Made by a program: the position numbers and the translations under genes | Shown here: positions 1 to 6,351 of the stretch, piece after piece | How the letters are laid out: each line of letters opens with the position of its first letter | Position numbering within the stretch: the stretch's first letter is position 1 | Notes under the pieces: model-generated | The model's database searches: none | What the model was told of the DNA's origin: nothing | Seen by the model: the letters and a program-made list of their open reading frames with translations, nothing else | Assembly: GCA_035529435.1 (NCBI GenBank) | Contig: DATKWS010000228.1 | Span: forward strand, 1 to 26,084 | Direction: 5' to 3' | From: DATKWS01 sp035529435 | GTDB lineage: Bacteria; Krumholzibacteriota; Krumholzibacteriia; Krumholzibacteriales; Krumholzibacteriaceae | Length of the DNA stretch: 26,084 nucleotides

Positions 1-1
1 C

Positions 2-673
2 AGGGCGTCTCTCCTGTTTCTCAATTACCCGAACAATCCGACCGCAGCCATGGCCGATGAGGATCGGTTTCGTGAAGCACTGGAATGGTGCCGCACACAG
101 GGCATCGTTCTGGCCCATGATGCGGCTTACAGCGAGATCACCTTCGGGAGGCGGGCCGCCGCCCTGTTTCCCGTTGCCCGCGGTTCCGGTGTACCCTACA
201 TCGAATTCTTCTCGTTCTCGAAGACACTGTCGATCACCGGCTGGCGCATCGGGTTCGCGATCGGTTCTCCGGACGTCATATCGGCGCTCGCGACGGTGAA
301 GGCCAACCTCGATTCCGGCGTATTCGGCGCCGTGCAGGAGGCGGTCGCCGATGTGTGCGAGAACCATTTCGAGTCCATTGCATCACGCATGCAGGCGGTG
401 TACCGGGAGCGGCGCGACGCTCTCGTACCGAGTCTCGAACGCGCGGGCCTTTCCTTTACCGTTCCCGACGCCACGTTCTATTTCTGGATACGCACGCCGC
501 GCGGTCAGGATTCGATCGGGTTTTGCAGGCTGCTGCTCGAGGAAACGGGTATCGTCTCGACGCCGGGAGTGGGATTCGGTGACCACGGAGAAGGGTTCTT
601 CAGGTTATCCATCACGACGGATATCGATACGATCCGTGCGGCGGGGCAACGGCTCGAGGCGCGATCGGCCTGA
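2..673 (+). CDS. Class I/II pyridoxal-phosphate aminotransferase, 5' truncated by window edge
   Basis: The frame is open from the left edge and gives the C-terminal 223 residues of a fold-type I aminotransferase. The visible part begins with LNYPNNPTAA, the conserved Asn-Pro loop that contacts the cofactor and substrate. It contains SFSKTLSITGWRIGF, where the lysine should form the Schiff base with PLP, and ends with the small domain (FYFWIRTP, TPGVGFG, FFRLSIT). The FRLS arginine normally binds the substrate carboxylate. The family includes aspartate, aromatic and LL-diaminopimelate aminotransferases, and the visible part does not decide the substrate. An in-frame ATG at 50 is internal, because conserved sequence lies upstream of it. 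folB follows after 27 bases, so the genes are probably co-transcribed. Confidence 0.9.
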   Translation, partial: RASLLFLNYPNNPTAAMADEDRFREALEWCRTQGIVLAHDAAYSEITFGRRAAALFPVARGSGVPYIEFFSFSKTLSITGWRIGFAIGSPDVISALATVKANLDSGVFGAVQEAVADVCENHFESIASRMQAVYRERRDALVPSLERAGLSFTVPDATFYFWIRTPRGQDSIGFCRLLLEETGIVSTPGVGFGDHGEGFFRLSITTDIDTIRAAGQRLEARSA

Positions 674-700
674 TAGGGCGCTGCGAGAGGGAGGTTTTCC

Positions 701-1063
701 GTGCTCGAGGAAAGAATCGTTCTAAAGGGGATCACCGTCTTCGGTTACTACGGGGTATCCCCGCTGGAGCGTGAGATCGGTCAGAAACTCGAGATCGACG
801 TCGAGTTCCACCACGATTTCACCAAGGCCTGTATGACCGACGCACTGGAAGATACGGTGAATTACGAGCGGGTGTACGCGAGGGTGATGGAGACGGTCGA
901 AAAAAACCGTTTCAACCTGCTGGAGACGCTCGCCGACGCGATATGCCAGGGCATTCTCGAAAGTTTTCCCGTGCACACGGTGAAGGTGACGATTCGAAAG
1001 CTGAACGTTCCGTTCCCGAACAACCTCTCGCACATCGAGGTCGTCGTCGAGCGCCATGCCTGA
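701..1063 (+). CDS. folB: Dihydroneopterin aldolase (FolB)
   Basis: This 120-residue protein has the normal length of the family, which cleaves 7,8-dihydroneopterin to 6-hydroxymethyl-dihydropterin and glycolaldehyde in cytosolic folate synthesis. The N-terminal signature FGYYGVSPLEREIGQ carries the conserved glutamate region (E23). The C-terminal VTIRKLNVPF carries K100, which matches the catalytic lysine of characterised FolB enzymes. The usual KP.AP motif reads KLNVPF here, a mild departure. The start is GTG at 701 behind a GAGAGGGAGG ribosome site at 684-693. The gene overlaps folK by 8 bases, which suggests translational coupling of two consecutive pathway steps. Confidence 0.93.
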   Translation: MLEERIVLKGITVFGYYGVSPLEREIGQKLEIDVEFHHDFTKACMTDALEDTVNYERVYARVMETVEKNRFNLLETLADAICQGILESFPVHTVKVTIRKLNVPFPNNLSHIEVVVERHA

Positions 1064-1574
1064 AAAAGCTGCACAGATGGTTCTTCTCTCACTCGGATCG
1101 AACAGCGGACCACGCGAGGAAATGATACTCGCCGCGCTCGACATGCTTGATCGCGAGGAGGGAATCGTGCTGGTGCGCGTCAGCGCCCTCTACGAGACTG
1201 AACCGGTCGGCAATGGTTTCGGCGGTGATTTCGTCAATGCCGCGTGCATCGTGGAAACATGCCTCGAGCCGCGTACGCTGCTCGGAGCATGCAAGGGCAT
1301 AGAACGTGCGTTCGGACGCTCCATCGACGGGGGCATGGAGGACCGTCCCCTCGATATCGACATAATCGTATACGCGGATCGCATGATCAACCAGACGGAC
1401 CTGGTCGTCCCGCACCGGGCGTTCCGGGAGCGCCTGTTCGTGCTTGAACCGCTGTGTGAGATCGCGCCGGATCTCACCGTTCCCCCCGATGGCATGACCG
1501 TCCGGGAGATCCGTACCGGCTGCGGCGCCGACCAGAGGGTGCGCTTGATCTCGACCAGATCACGCATCGATTAA
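1056..1574 (+). CDS. folK: 2-amino-4-hydroxy-6-hydroxymethyldihydropteridine pyrophosphokinase (HPPK)
   Basis: The 172-residue protein transfers pyrophosphate from ATP to the product of FolB, giving the substrate of dihydropteroate synthase. Family motifs appear in order: LSLGSNSGPR near the N-terminus, YETEPVG (46-52), FVNAAC (59-64) and RPLDIDIIVY (97-106). D100 and D102 of that last motif are the two Mg2+-binding aspartates. PHRAFRERLFVLEPL follows, also typical. The start at ATG 1056 overlaps folB; a second Met at 1077, closer to the conserved core, is a possible alternative because neither has a strong ribosome site. No folP (dihydropteroate synthase) lies in the window. Confidence 0.93.
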   Translation: MPEKAAQMVLLSLGSNSGPREEMILAALDMLDREEGIVLVRVSALYETEPVGNGFGGDFVNAACIVETCLEPRTLLGACKGIERAFGRSIDGGMEDRPLDIDIIVYADRMINQTDLVVPHRAFRERLFVLEPLCEIAPDLTVPPDGMTVREIRTGCGADQRVRLISTRSRID

Positions 1575-1605
1575 ACCACTTGAATTGTAAACAGTTAGAT
1601 TGATA

Positions 1606-1634
1606 TTGACAGGCCGCGGCTTTTACACTACCGT
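1606..1634 (+). promoter_or_regulatory. Putative housekeeping-sigma promoter for the deoxynucleoside kinase (leaderless)
   Basis: A perfect -35 box TTGACA (1606-1611) is followed after 17 bases by TACCGT (1629-1634), which fits the TAnnnT core of a -10 box. Only 7 bases separate this box from the ATG at 1642, so transcription would begin at or next to the start codon. No Shine-Dalgarno sequence precedes that ATG. It lies in the 67-base gap after folK. The -10 is weak, so the call rests on the perfect -35, the spacing and the near-identical arrangement at 8254-8293. Confidence 0.6.
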
Positions 1635-1641
1635 AGACGGC

Positions 1642-2319
1642 ATGGAAGCGTTGAAAAACACGTTACTGGCGAGCGGCATCAAATATATCGCTGTCGAGGG
1701 GAATATCGGGGCCGGCAAGACGACCCTCACGCGGTTGATATCCGAGACGACGGAGGCGCGGCTCTTTCTCGAGGAGGTCGACGATAACCCGTTCATCGAG
1801 AAATTCTACGAGAACATGCAGGGCTACTCCTTTCAGGCGCAGATATTCTTTCTCCTCAACCGGTACCGGCAGCAGCTGACGATCGCACAGCAGGACCTGT
1901 TCAACGATCTGATCGTGGCCGATTACCTCTTCGCCAAGGATTCGATATACGCCCACGCGGTTCTCGGGGACGAGGAACTCCTTCTCTACAACAGGCTTCA
2001 CGAGCTCCTGGAGGCGAAGATCATCCACCCCGATCTCGTTATTTACCTCCAGGCGAATCCGGAAGTGCTGCTGCACCGCATCAGCAGGCGCGGCCGGAGC
2101 TTCGAGCGGGCGATCACTGAGGAGTACCTCTGCACCCTGAACGAGGCGTTCAATCACTTTTTCTTCCATTACAACGATTCGCCGCTCCTCATCGTCAATA
2201 CGGACAGGCTGGACTTCGCCGTGCATCGCGATCATTTCGAGGATCTTCTCTCTCGAATCACCGAGAAGTTCGAGGGAACGCGTTACTACGTACCTTCATT
2301 GGAGATAGAGCCATCGTGA
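1642..2319 (+). CDS. Deoxynucleoside kinase (deoxyadenosine/deoxyguanosine kinase family)
   Basis: This 225-residue protein belongs to the P-loop deoxynucleoside kinase family, which phosphorylates deoxynucleosides with ATP for salvage of DNA precursors. The Walker A loop GNIGAGKT is at residues 20-27, directly after YIAVE. FQAQIFFLLNRYRQ resembles the substrate-binding helix of the family, DYLFAKDSIYA sits where the ERS/DRS-type motif is expected, and RISRRGRSFE carries the arginine-rich lid. The frame extends upstream to a TTG at 1600, but that region holds the promoter, so ATG 1642 is preferred. The stop overlaps the panB start in a GTGA (2316-2319). Which base is preferred cannot be read from the sequence. 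Confidence 0.88.
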   Translation: MEALKNTLLASGIKYIAVEGNIGAGKTTLTRLISETTEARLFLEEVDDNPFIEKFYENMQGYSFQAQIFFLLNRYRQQLTIAQQDLFNDLIVADYLFAKDSIYAHAVLGDEELLLYNRLHELLEAKIIHPDLVIYLQANPEVLLHRISRRGRSFERAITEEYLCTLNEAFNHFFFHYNDSPLLIVNTDRLDFAVHRDHFEDLLSRITEKFEGTRYYVPSLEIEPS

Positions 2320-3194
2320 AAAAAAAGATTACCAAGAACACGCTTGTCGATATGAAGCGGCGGGGAGAGAAGATCGCGGCGCTCACGGCGTACGATTACC
2401 TCTCTACCCGCATTCTCGATGACTGTGGCGTCGATTTGATCCTCGTCGGGGATTCGCTCGGCATGGTCATCATGGGTTACGACAACACCCTGCCCGTCAC
2501 GATGGATGAGATCATCCATCACCTCAAGGCGGTGGCCCGGGCGAAACCGCGGGCGATGCTTGCGGGCGATCTTCCCTTCATGTCGTACCAGGCGAGCACC
2601 GAGGACGCGGTGCGGAATGCCGGCAGGCTGGTGAAGGAAGGCGGTGCCGAGAGTGTTAAACTCGAGGGTGGCGAGCGGTACGTTCCGGTGATCGAGGCGA
2701 TCGTGCAGGCGTCCATTCCCGTGATCGGCCATCTGGGGTTGACGCCGCAATCCCTCCACCAGCTCGGTGGATACGTCGTGCAGGGCAAGGACGAGTCCTC
2801 GGCCGAGGTGATGATCCGTGATGCCAAGAGTCTCGAGCGGGCCGGCTGCTTTGCCATCGTACTCGAGTGTATTCCGTGGCGGCTGGCGGAGCGCATCACG
2901 GCGGAGGTCTCCATCCCGACCATCGGCATCGGCGCCGGTTCACACTGTGATGGTCAGGTCCTCGTTCTGCAGGACATGCTCGGCATACACGTGAATCCGC
3001 TTCCCCGGTTCGTCAAGAAATACGACGAAGTGGGCGAGAGGATACGCGCGGCGGCCACGCGTTATATCAAGGATGTCAAGGAGGGCGGCTTCCCCGGCCT
3101 CGAGCACAGCTACGCCGCCGGGGGGGGCGCAGGAAGCACAGATACGCAAAGGGATACGGTTGAAGACGGTCAGGACATCGGCGGCGGTGCGTGA
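2316..3194 (+). CDS. panB: 3-methyl-2-oxobutanoate hydroxymethyltransferase (PanB)
   Basis: PanB adds a hydroxymethyl group from methylene-tetrahydrofolate to 2-oxoisovalerate, the first committed step of pantothenate synthesis. The protein matches the family throughout: LVGDSLGM (D46), MLAGDLPFM (D85), KLEGG (E117) and VLECIPW (E184) supply the usual metal and acid-base residues, and IGIGAG plus DMLG follow. The start is GTG 2316, overlapping the kinase stop. The conserved family end falls near EHSY (about residue 266). Beyond it lies a non-conserved glycine-rich tail encoded after an 8-G run, running 35 bases into panC. A -1 shift in the G run would instead end the protein at 3163, so the last 24 residues as read may be an artefact. 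Confidence 0.95.
   Translation: MKKKITKNTLVDMKRRGEKIAALTAYDYLSTRILDDCGVDLILVGDSLGMVIMGYDNTLPVTMDEIIHHLKAVARAKPRAMLAGDLPFMSYQASTEDAVRNAGRLVKEGGAESVKLEGGERYVPVIEAIVQASIPVIGHLGLTPQSLHQLGGYVVQGKDESSAEVMIRDAKSLERAGCFAIVLECIPWRLAERITAEVSIPTIGIGAGSHCDGQVLVLQDMLGIHVNPLPRFVKKYDEVGERIRAAATRYIKDVKEGGFPGLEHSYAAGGGAGSTDTQRDTVEDGQDIGGGA
3120..3127 (+). other. 8-G homopolymer near the 3' end of panB
   Basis: Eight consecutive G bases lie just after the last conserved codons of panB. As read, the frame continues to a TGA at 3192-3194. In the -1 frame the next stop is TGA 3161-3163, which overlaps the TTG start of panC (3160) as TTGA. The run could be a sequencing length error, a polymorphic tract or a slippage site. 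Confidence 0.7.
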
Positions 3195-4068
3195 AGATCT
3201 TTCCCGTGTGCGGTCATCCGGCGCACGTATCGGGTTCGTGCCGACGATGGGTGCGCTCCACGAGGGGCATGCGAGTCTCGTACGGATGGCACGGGAGCGG
3301 GCGGGGTATGTCGTCGCATCGATATTCGTCAACCCGAAACAGTTCGCTCCACGTGAGGATCTGGTACGGTACCCCAGGAACGAGGCACGGGATGCGGAGA
3401 TCCTCGCTGAGCTGGGGTGCGATCTCCTCTTTGTTCCGTCCGATCGTGATATGTATTCGACGAATGATCGGACGCGGATCGACATAGTGGGGCTTTCCGA
3501 CGTGCTCTGCGGTCTCTCGCGGCCGGGGCATTTCCAGGGGGTCGCACTCGTCGTCGCCAAGCTGTTCAATATCGTACAGCCGGACGAGGCGTTTTTCGGC
3601 CAGAAGGACGCGCAGCAGGCCGTCATCATACAGCGGATGGTGGCCGATCTGGATTTCCCGATCAGGATCACGATCGGTCCCACGATCAGGGAGGAGGATG
3701 GGTTGGCGATGAGCTCGCGGAACAGCTATCTCGACGAGACGGAGCGGAAGCGGGCGCCGGCGCTCTTCGCGGCCCTCGGCGAGGCGAAGTCACTGATCGC
3801 GGATGGTGAACGGCGCGCCGAAACGATACGCAAGGCGATCCGTGCTGTCATGGAGGATGCGGGATTCGCGGTCGAATATGCGGCGGTCGTCGATGGTCGG
3901 AGCCTCACGCCGCTGGAGCTGATCGAGGGAACGGTGCTGATCGCCGCCGCCGGGCGCCTCGGCAAGATGCGTCTCATAGATAACATTGCCCTCGATGTAA
4001 CACCCGGCTCGATCCGCGAGGTCGTGTTGGAGTTTCCCGAATGGAGCAGGTATGAGTTCACACCGTGA
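3160..4068 (+). CDS. panC: Pantothenate synthetase (pantoate-beta-alanine ligase)
   Basis: This 302-residue enzyme joins pantoate and beta-alanine with ATP to form pantothenate. It shows the HIGH-superfamily nucleotide site FVPTMGALHEGH (H34 and H37), SIFVNPKQF, the pantoate region FFGQKDAQQAVIIQRMVADL and the KMSKS-like MSSRNSYL. The chosen start is TTG 3160, with AAAGGGA at 3148-3154 five bases upstream; this gives the family N-terminus. An upstream in-frame ATG at 3073 would add 29 residues unlike the family and overlap conserved panB sequence. The gene overlaps panB at its start and the glmU-like gene at its end (4052-4068), so all three are probably one transcript. panD was not seen. Confidence 0.95.
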   Translation: MKTVRTSAAVREDLSRVRSSGARIGFVPTMGALHEGHASLVRMARERAGYVVASIFVNPKQFAPREDLVRYPRNEARDAEILAELGCDLLFVPSDRDMYSTNDRTRIDIVGLSDVLCGLSRPGHFQGVALVVAKLFNIVQPDEAFFGQKDAQQAVIIQRMVADLDFPIRITIGPTIREEDGLAMSSRNSYLDETERKRAPALFAALGEAKSLIADGERRAETIRKAIRAVMEDAGFAVEYAAVVDGRSLTPLELIEGTVLIAAAGRLGKMRLIDNIALDVTPGSIREVVLEFPEWSRYEFTP

Positions 4069-4798
4069 GCTGGCCGTACTGATACTCGCCGCGGGTGAGG
4101 GGACGAGGATGAAATCGTCCATCGCCAAGGTACTGCATACGCTGTGCGGCAAGACCATGATCCGGTATGTCGTGGATGCCGTCCGAACCATCTCACCGCG
4201 GCGGATCATCGTGGTGGTGGGACACCAGGCCGGGGTGGTCATGGAGGAACTCGGCGGCGAGGATCTCGAGTTCGTTGTCCAGAAGGAGCGGCTCGGCACC
4301 GCGCATGCGGCCATGATGGCCGAACCGGCCCTCGACGGATTTTCCGGAACGCTTGTCGTGTTGAACGGGGATACGCCGCTCCTCACGACCGAAACGTTGC
4401 AGGGGCTCGTTACGTATCACCACGACATGGAAGCGGCAGCCACCGTTCTCTCGGCCGGGCTCGATGAACCGACCGGTTACGGACGCGTCATCCGGGACGG
4501 TGACGGCGGGCTGCTCCGGATCGTCGAGCACAAGGATGCCACCGGGGAGGAGCGGGAAGTCCACGAGATCAACAGCGGGATATTCTGCTTCGAATGCGAT
4601 AGTCTCTTTTCGGCGCTCAAAAAGGTCGGGCGCAGAAACGTCCAGGGTGAATATTACATCACGGATGTCATGGAAATCCTGCGCCGGGAGGGAAAACGAA
4701 CGGCGGTGTTCCGGTGCGATGACAAGGATCGGGTAATCGGCATAAACGATCTCGATCAGCTGCGGGCGGCGGAGAGGATATTGCAGAATCATGGATAG
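4052..4798 (+). CDS. GlmU-type UDP-GlcNAc pyrophosphorylase domain, stand-alone
   Basis: The 248-residue protein matches the N-terminal uridylyltransferase domain of GlmU, which makes UDP-GlcNAc from GlcNAc-1-phosphate and UTP for peptidoglycan and lipid A. Motifs in order are LILAAGEGTRMKSS with K26 in KVLH, VVQKERLGTAHA, VVLNGDTPLL, GYGRVIR, IVEHKDA, EINSGIF, QGEYYITDV and VIGINDLDQL. GlmU is normally about 450 residues and has a C-terminal left-handed beta-helix acetyltransferase; here the gene stops right after the transferase domain and the next frame is a HIT protein. The acetylation must be done by another protein. The start ATG 4052 has GGAG at 4043-4046. Confidence 0.88.
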   Translation: MSSHRELAVLILAAGEGTRMKSSIAKVLHTLCGKTMIRYVVDAVRTISPRRIIVVVGHQAGVVMEELGGEDLEFVVQKERLGTAHAAMMAEPALDGFSGTLVVLNGDTPLLTTETLQGLVTYHHDMEAAATVLSAGLDEPTGYGRVIRDGDGGLLRIVEHKDATGEEREVHEINSGIFCFECDSLFSALKKVGRRNVQGEYYITDVMEILRREGKRTAVFRCDDKDRVIGINDLDQLRAAERILQNHG

Positions 4799-5270
4799 GA
4801 TCTATGCACCATGGCGCAGCGCGTATTTCGCCGCGGAAAAGAAGGGGGGGTGTCTCTTCTGTACACTGCAGGAGGAGACCGCCGATGAAACCGTCGGTAT
4901 CCTGAAACGGGGAAAATACTGGTTCGTACTGCTGAATATGTTTCCTTACACCAACGGGCACGTCATGGTGGTTGCGGTGCGGCATATCGAACGTATCGGC
5001 GAAATGAGCGTCGAGGAGGGGAATGAACTGGTCGAGATGCTCGCGCGCTGCGAGAGGGCCGTTGACGGCGCGTACCACCCGGACGGGTTGAACATCGGGG
5101 TAAACCGGGGAAATTGTGCCGGGGCCGGCGTCGTGGGACACCTGCACTTCCATCTCTGCCCGCGCTGGTGCGGCGACACGAACTTCATGACGGCGCTTGC
5201 GGAAACGCGCGTGGTGTCCGAAGATCTCGCGGACAGCTATCGGAGGCTTGCGCCGTATTTTCGCGGGTGA
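4791..5270 (+). CDS. HIT-family hydrolase / AP4A phosphorylase-like protein
   Basis: The 159-residue protein has the histidine triad GHLHFHLCPRW (H117, H119, H121), whose middle region carries the catalytic nucleophile of nucleotidyl hydrolases and transferases. The N-terminus MDRIYAPWRSAYF followed by CLFC (C21, C24) is typical of the bacterial HIT subgroup annotated as AP4A phosphorylase-like; the cysteines may bind zinc. FPYTNGHVMV is the usual central motif. Substrates of this group are dinucleoside polyphosphates or nucleoside phosphoramidates, and the sequence does not say which. The start overlaps the previous gene by 8 bases, with GGAGAGGA at 4771-4778. A 7-G run at 4844-4850 is read in a frame that gives the conserved CLFC, so it shows no sign of a shift. 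Confidence 0.9.
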   Translation: MDRIYAPWRSAYFAAEKKGGCLFCTLQEETADETVGILKRGKYWFVLLNMFPYTNGHVMVVAVRHIERIGEMSVEEGNELVEMLARCERAVDGAYHPDGLNIGVNRGNCAGAGVVGHLHFHLCPRWCGDTNFMTALAETRVVSEDLADSYRRLAPYFRG

Positions 5271-5346
5271 TGCGATGCGGTGGCGCTGGTATGCGTTTAT
5301 CGTGTGGTATGATCGGGCGGGATGACCCTGCGGGGGGAGTTGATCG

Positions 5347-5781
5347 ATGGCTCGAAAGAAACGTCGCCCGAAGGATTCGCGGATCACGGGGATCGCCGCC
5401 GTTTCGATCCTCGCGATCATCACGTTTTCCCTGATCGTGCGGTGGAGCGGTATAGAGGCGGATTACGGGCTCGATCTCGGGTCCTTCCAGATAGAGGTGC
5501 TCAACGGGACTGGTGAGACGGGATTGGCCATGGAGATGGCGATGAAACTGAGGGAGATGGGAATAGACGTCCTCATCGTGGGCGATGCGGAACGGTACGA
5601 TTTCGATGAATCGATCCTGATCGATCGCAAGGGGAATCCCGATCTCATGAAACGGCTCTCACGGTATATCGGTTGCCACCGGGTATTGAAGCAGATTCAA
5701 CCGAAACCCCTCGTCGACGCTACCTTGATCATCGGTAGGGACAGCGAGCGGCTCCGGATCGATCGGGAAGAATGGAGATAG
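5347..5781 (+). CDS. Membrane-anchored LytR_C-domain protein
   Basis: This 144-residue protein has a basic N-terminus (ARKKRRPK), one membrane segment at about residues 14-33, then an extracytoplasmic domain beginning FQIEVLNGTGETGLAMEMAMKLREMG. The VLNGTG opening with a following helix and a later DATLIIGRD strand is the pattern of the LytR C-terminal domain (pfam LytR_C). The domain occurs at the end of LytR-CpsA-Psr cell-wall ligases but also alone, as here, and its own role is unclear. The ATG has GGGGGGAG at 5332-5339, seven bases upstream. It is followed by a small membrane protein and tatA. Cell-envelope function is inferred. Confidence 0.72.
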   Translation: MARKKRRPKDSRITGIAAVSILAIITFSLIVRWSGIEADYGLDLGSFQIEVLNGTGETGLAMEMAMKLREMGIDVLIVGDAERYDFDESILIDRKGNPDLMKRLSRYIGCHRVLKQIQPKPLVDATLIIGRDSERLRIDREEWR

Positions 5782-5823
5782 CGTGACGACGGCTCCCGTT
5801 GGATGGAAGCGAGGAGGTTGGTA

Positions 5824-6093
5824 GTGCCGGCCAAGAGGCGCATCGGTCTTGTTGCACTGGTTTTCTTTCTCGGTGTGATACTTGGTAGTGTCGTGGGGGA
5901 ATTGATCGGGTCGTTACTGCCGGAAGATAATATTATTCGAACGTTGTTCGTTTCCGGCAAGGAATTCCAGGTGGGCCCGGTATACTGCGATCTCATCGTC
6001 TTTTCCTTCACGATCGGATTTTCATTGAAGGTCAATCTCATCAGCGTTCTCGGGATTGTTCTGGTGGGATTTTTACTGAGGATGTACGTGTAG
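5824..6093 (+). CDS. Small membrane protein, DUF4321-like
   Basis: An 89-residue protein with two hydrophobic segments: about residues 7-29 (GLVALVFFLGVILGSVVGELIGSLLP) and 60-89 (FSFTIGFSLKVNLISVLGIVLVGFLL). The GxxLGSxxGELIG pattern, the short loop and the second segment resemble the uncharacterised DUF4321 family. No enzymatic motif is visible. GTG 5824 is preferred because GAGGAGG lies at 5811-5817, six bases upstream; an in-frame ATG at 5803 would add seven residues and lacks a ribosome site. It sits between the LytR_C gene and tatA, with 12 bases to tatA, so it is likely co-transcribed with them. Confidence 0.7.
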   Translation: MPAKRRIGLVALVFFLGVILGSVVGELIGSLLPEDNIIRTLFVSGKEFQVGPVYCDLIVFSFTIGFSLKVNLISVLGIVLVGFLLRMYV

Positions 6094-6105
6094 AATGGAG
6101 GGGCA

Positions 6106-6351
6106 ATGATCCACTATCCGGCAATGGCGAGTTCCACCCCTGGGTTTCTTCTTATCGGACCACTCGGCTGGTCGGAGTTACTCATCATACTGATACTCGT
6201 GCTGATCTTCTTCGGTCCGCGTAAACTCCCCGATGTGGCGGAAGCGATCGGTAAATCGATCCAGAAGTTCAGGAAAGCCTCCAGGGATATCAAGGAGGAG
6301 ATCGACGGATCGAAGACGGAGATCTCCGAGGGCGAGGATAAGAAGGGCTAG
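6106..6351 (+). CDS. tatA: Sec-independent (Tat) protein translocase subunit TatA
   Basis: The 81-residue protein has the full TatA layout: a short periplasmic N-terminus, one membrane helix (about 22-37, GWSELLIILILVLIFF), the hinge FGPRKLP (36-42), an amphipathic helix (VAEAIGKSIQKFRKASRDI) and a charged C-terminal tail. TatA oligomers form the passage through which folded proteins cross the inner membrane. The GW.ELLIILILVLIFFGPRKLP signature favours TatA over TatB. The start ATG 6106 has GGAGGGG close upstream. tatB and tatC are not in the window. Its TAG stop shares the palindrome CTAG with the stop of ppiD on the other strand. Confidence 0.93.
   Translation: MIHYPAMASSTPGFLLIGPLGWSELLIILILVLIFFGPRKLPDVAEAIGKSIQKFRKASRDIKEEIDGSKTEISEGEDKKG

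Noticed and set aside
3073..3159. Longer N-terminus for panC from ATG 3073
   Set aside because: It encodes low-complexity residues overlapping conserved panB codons, and the TTG at 3160 has a ribosome site and gives the family N-terminus.
5308..5313. TATGAT as a -10 box before the LytR_C gene
   Set aside because: No acceptable -35 box lies 16-19 bases upstream, and the close spacing to the HIT gene fits simple co-transcription.
5275..5325. 16-codon ATG frame between the HIT gene and the LytR_C gene
   Set aside because: Too short, no ribosome site, and no sign of conservation visible from one sequence.
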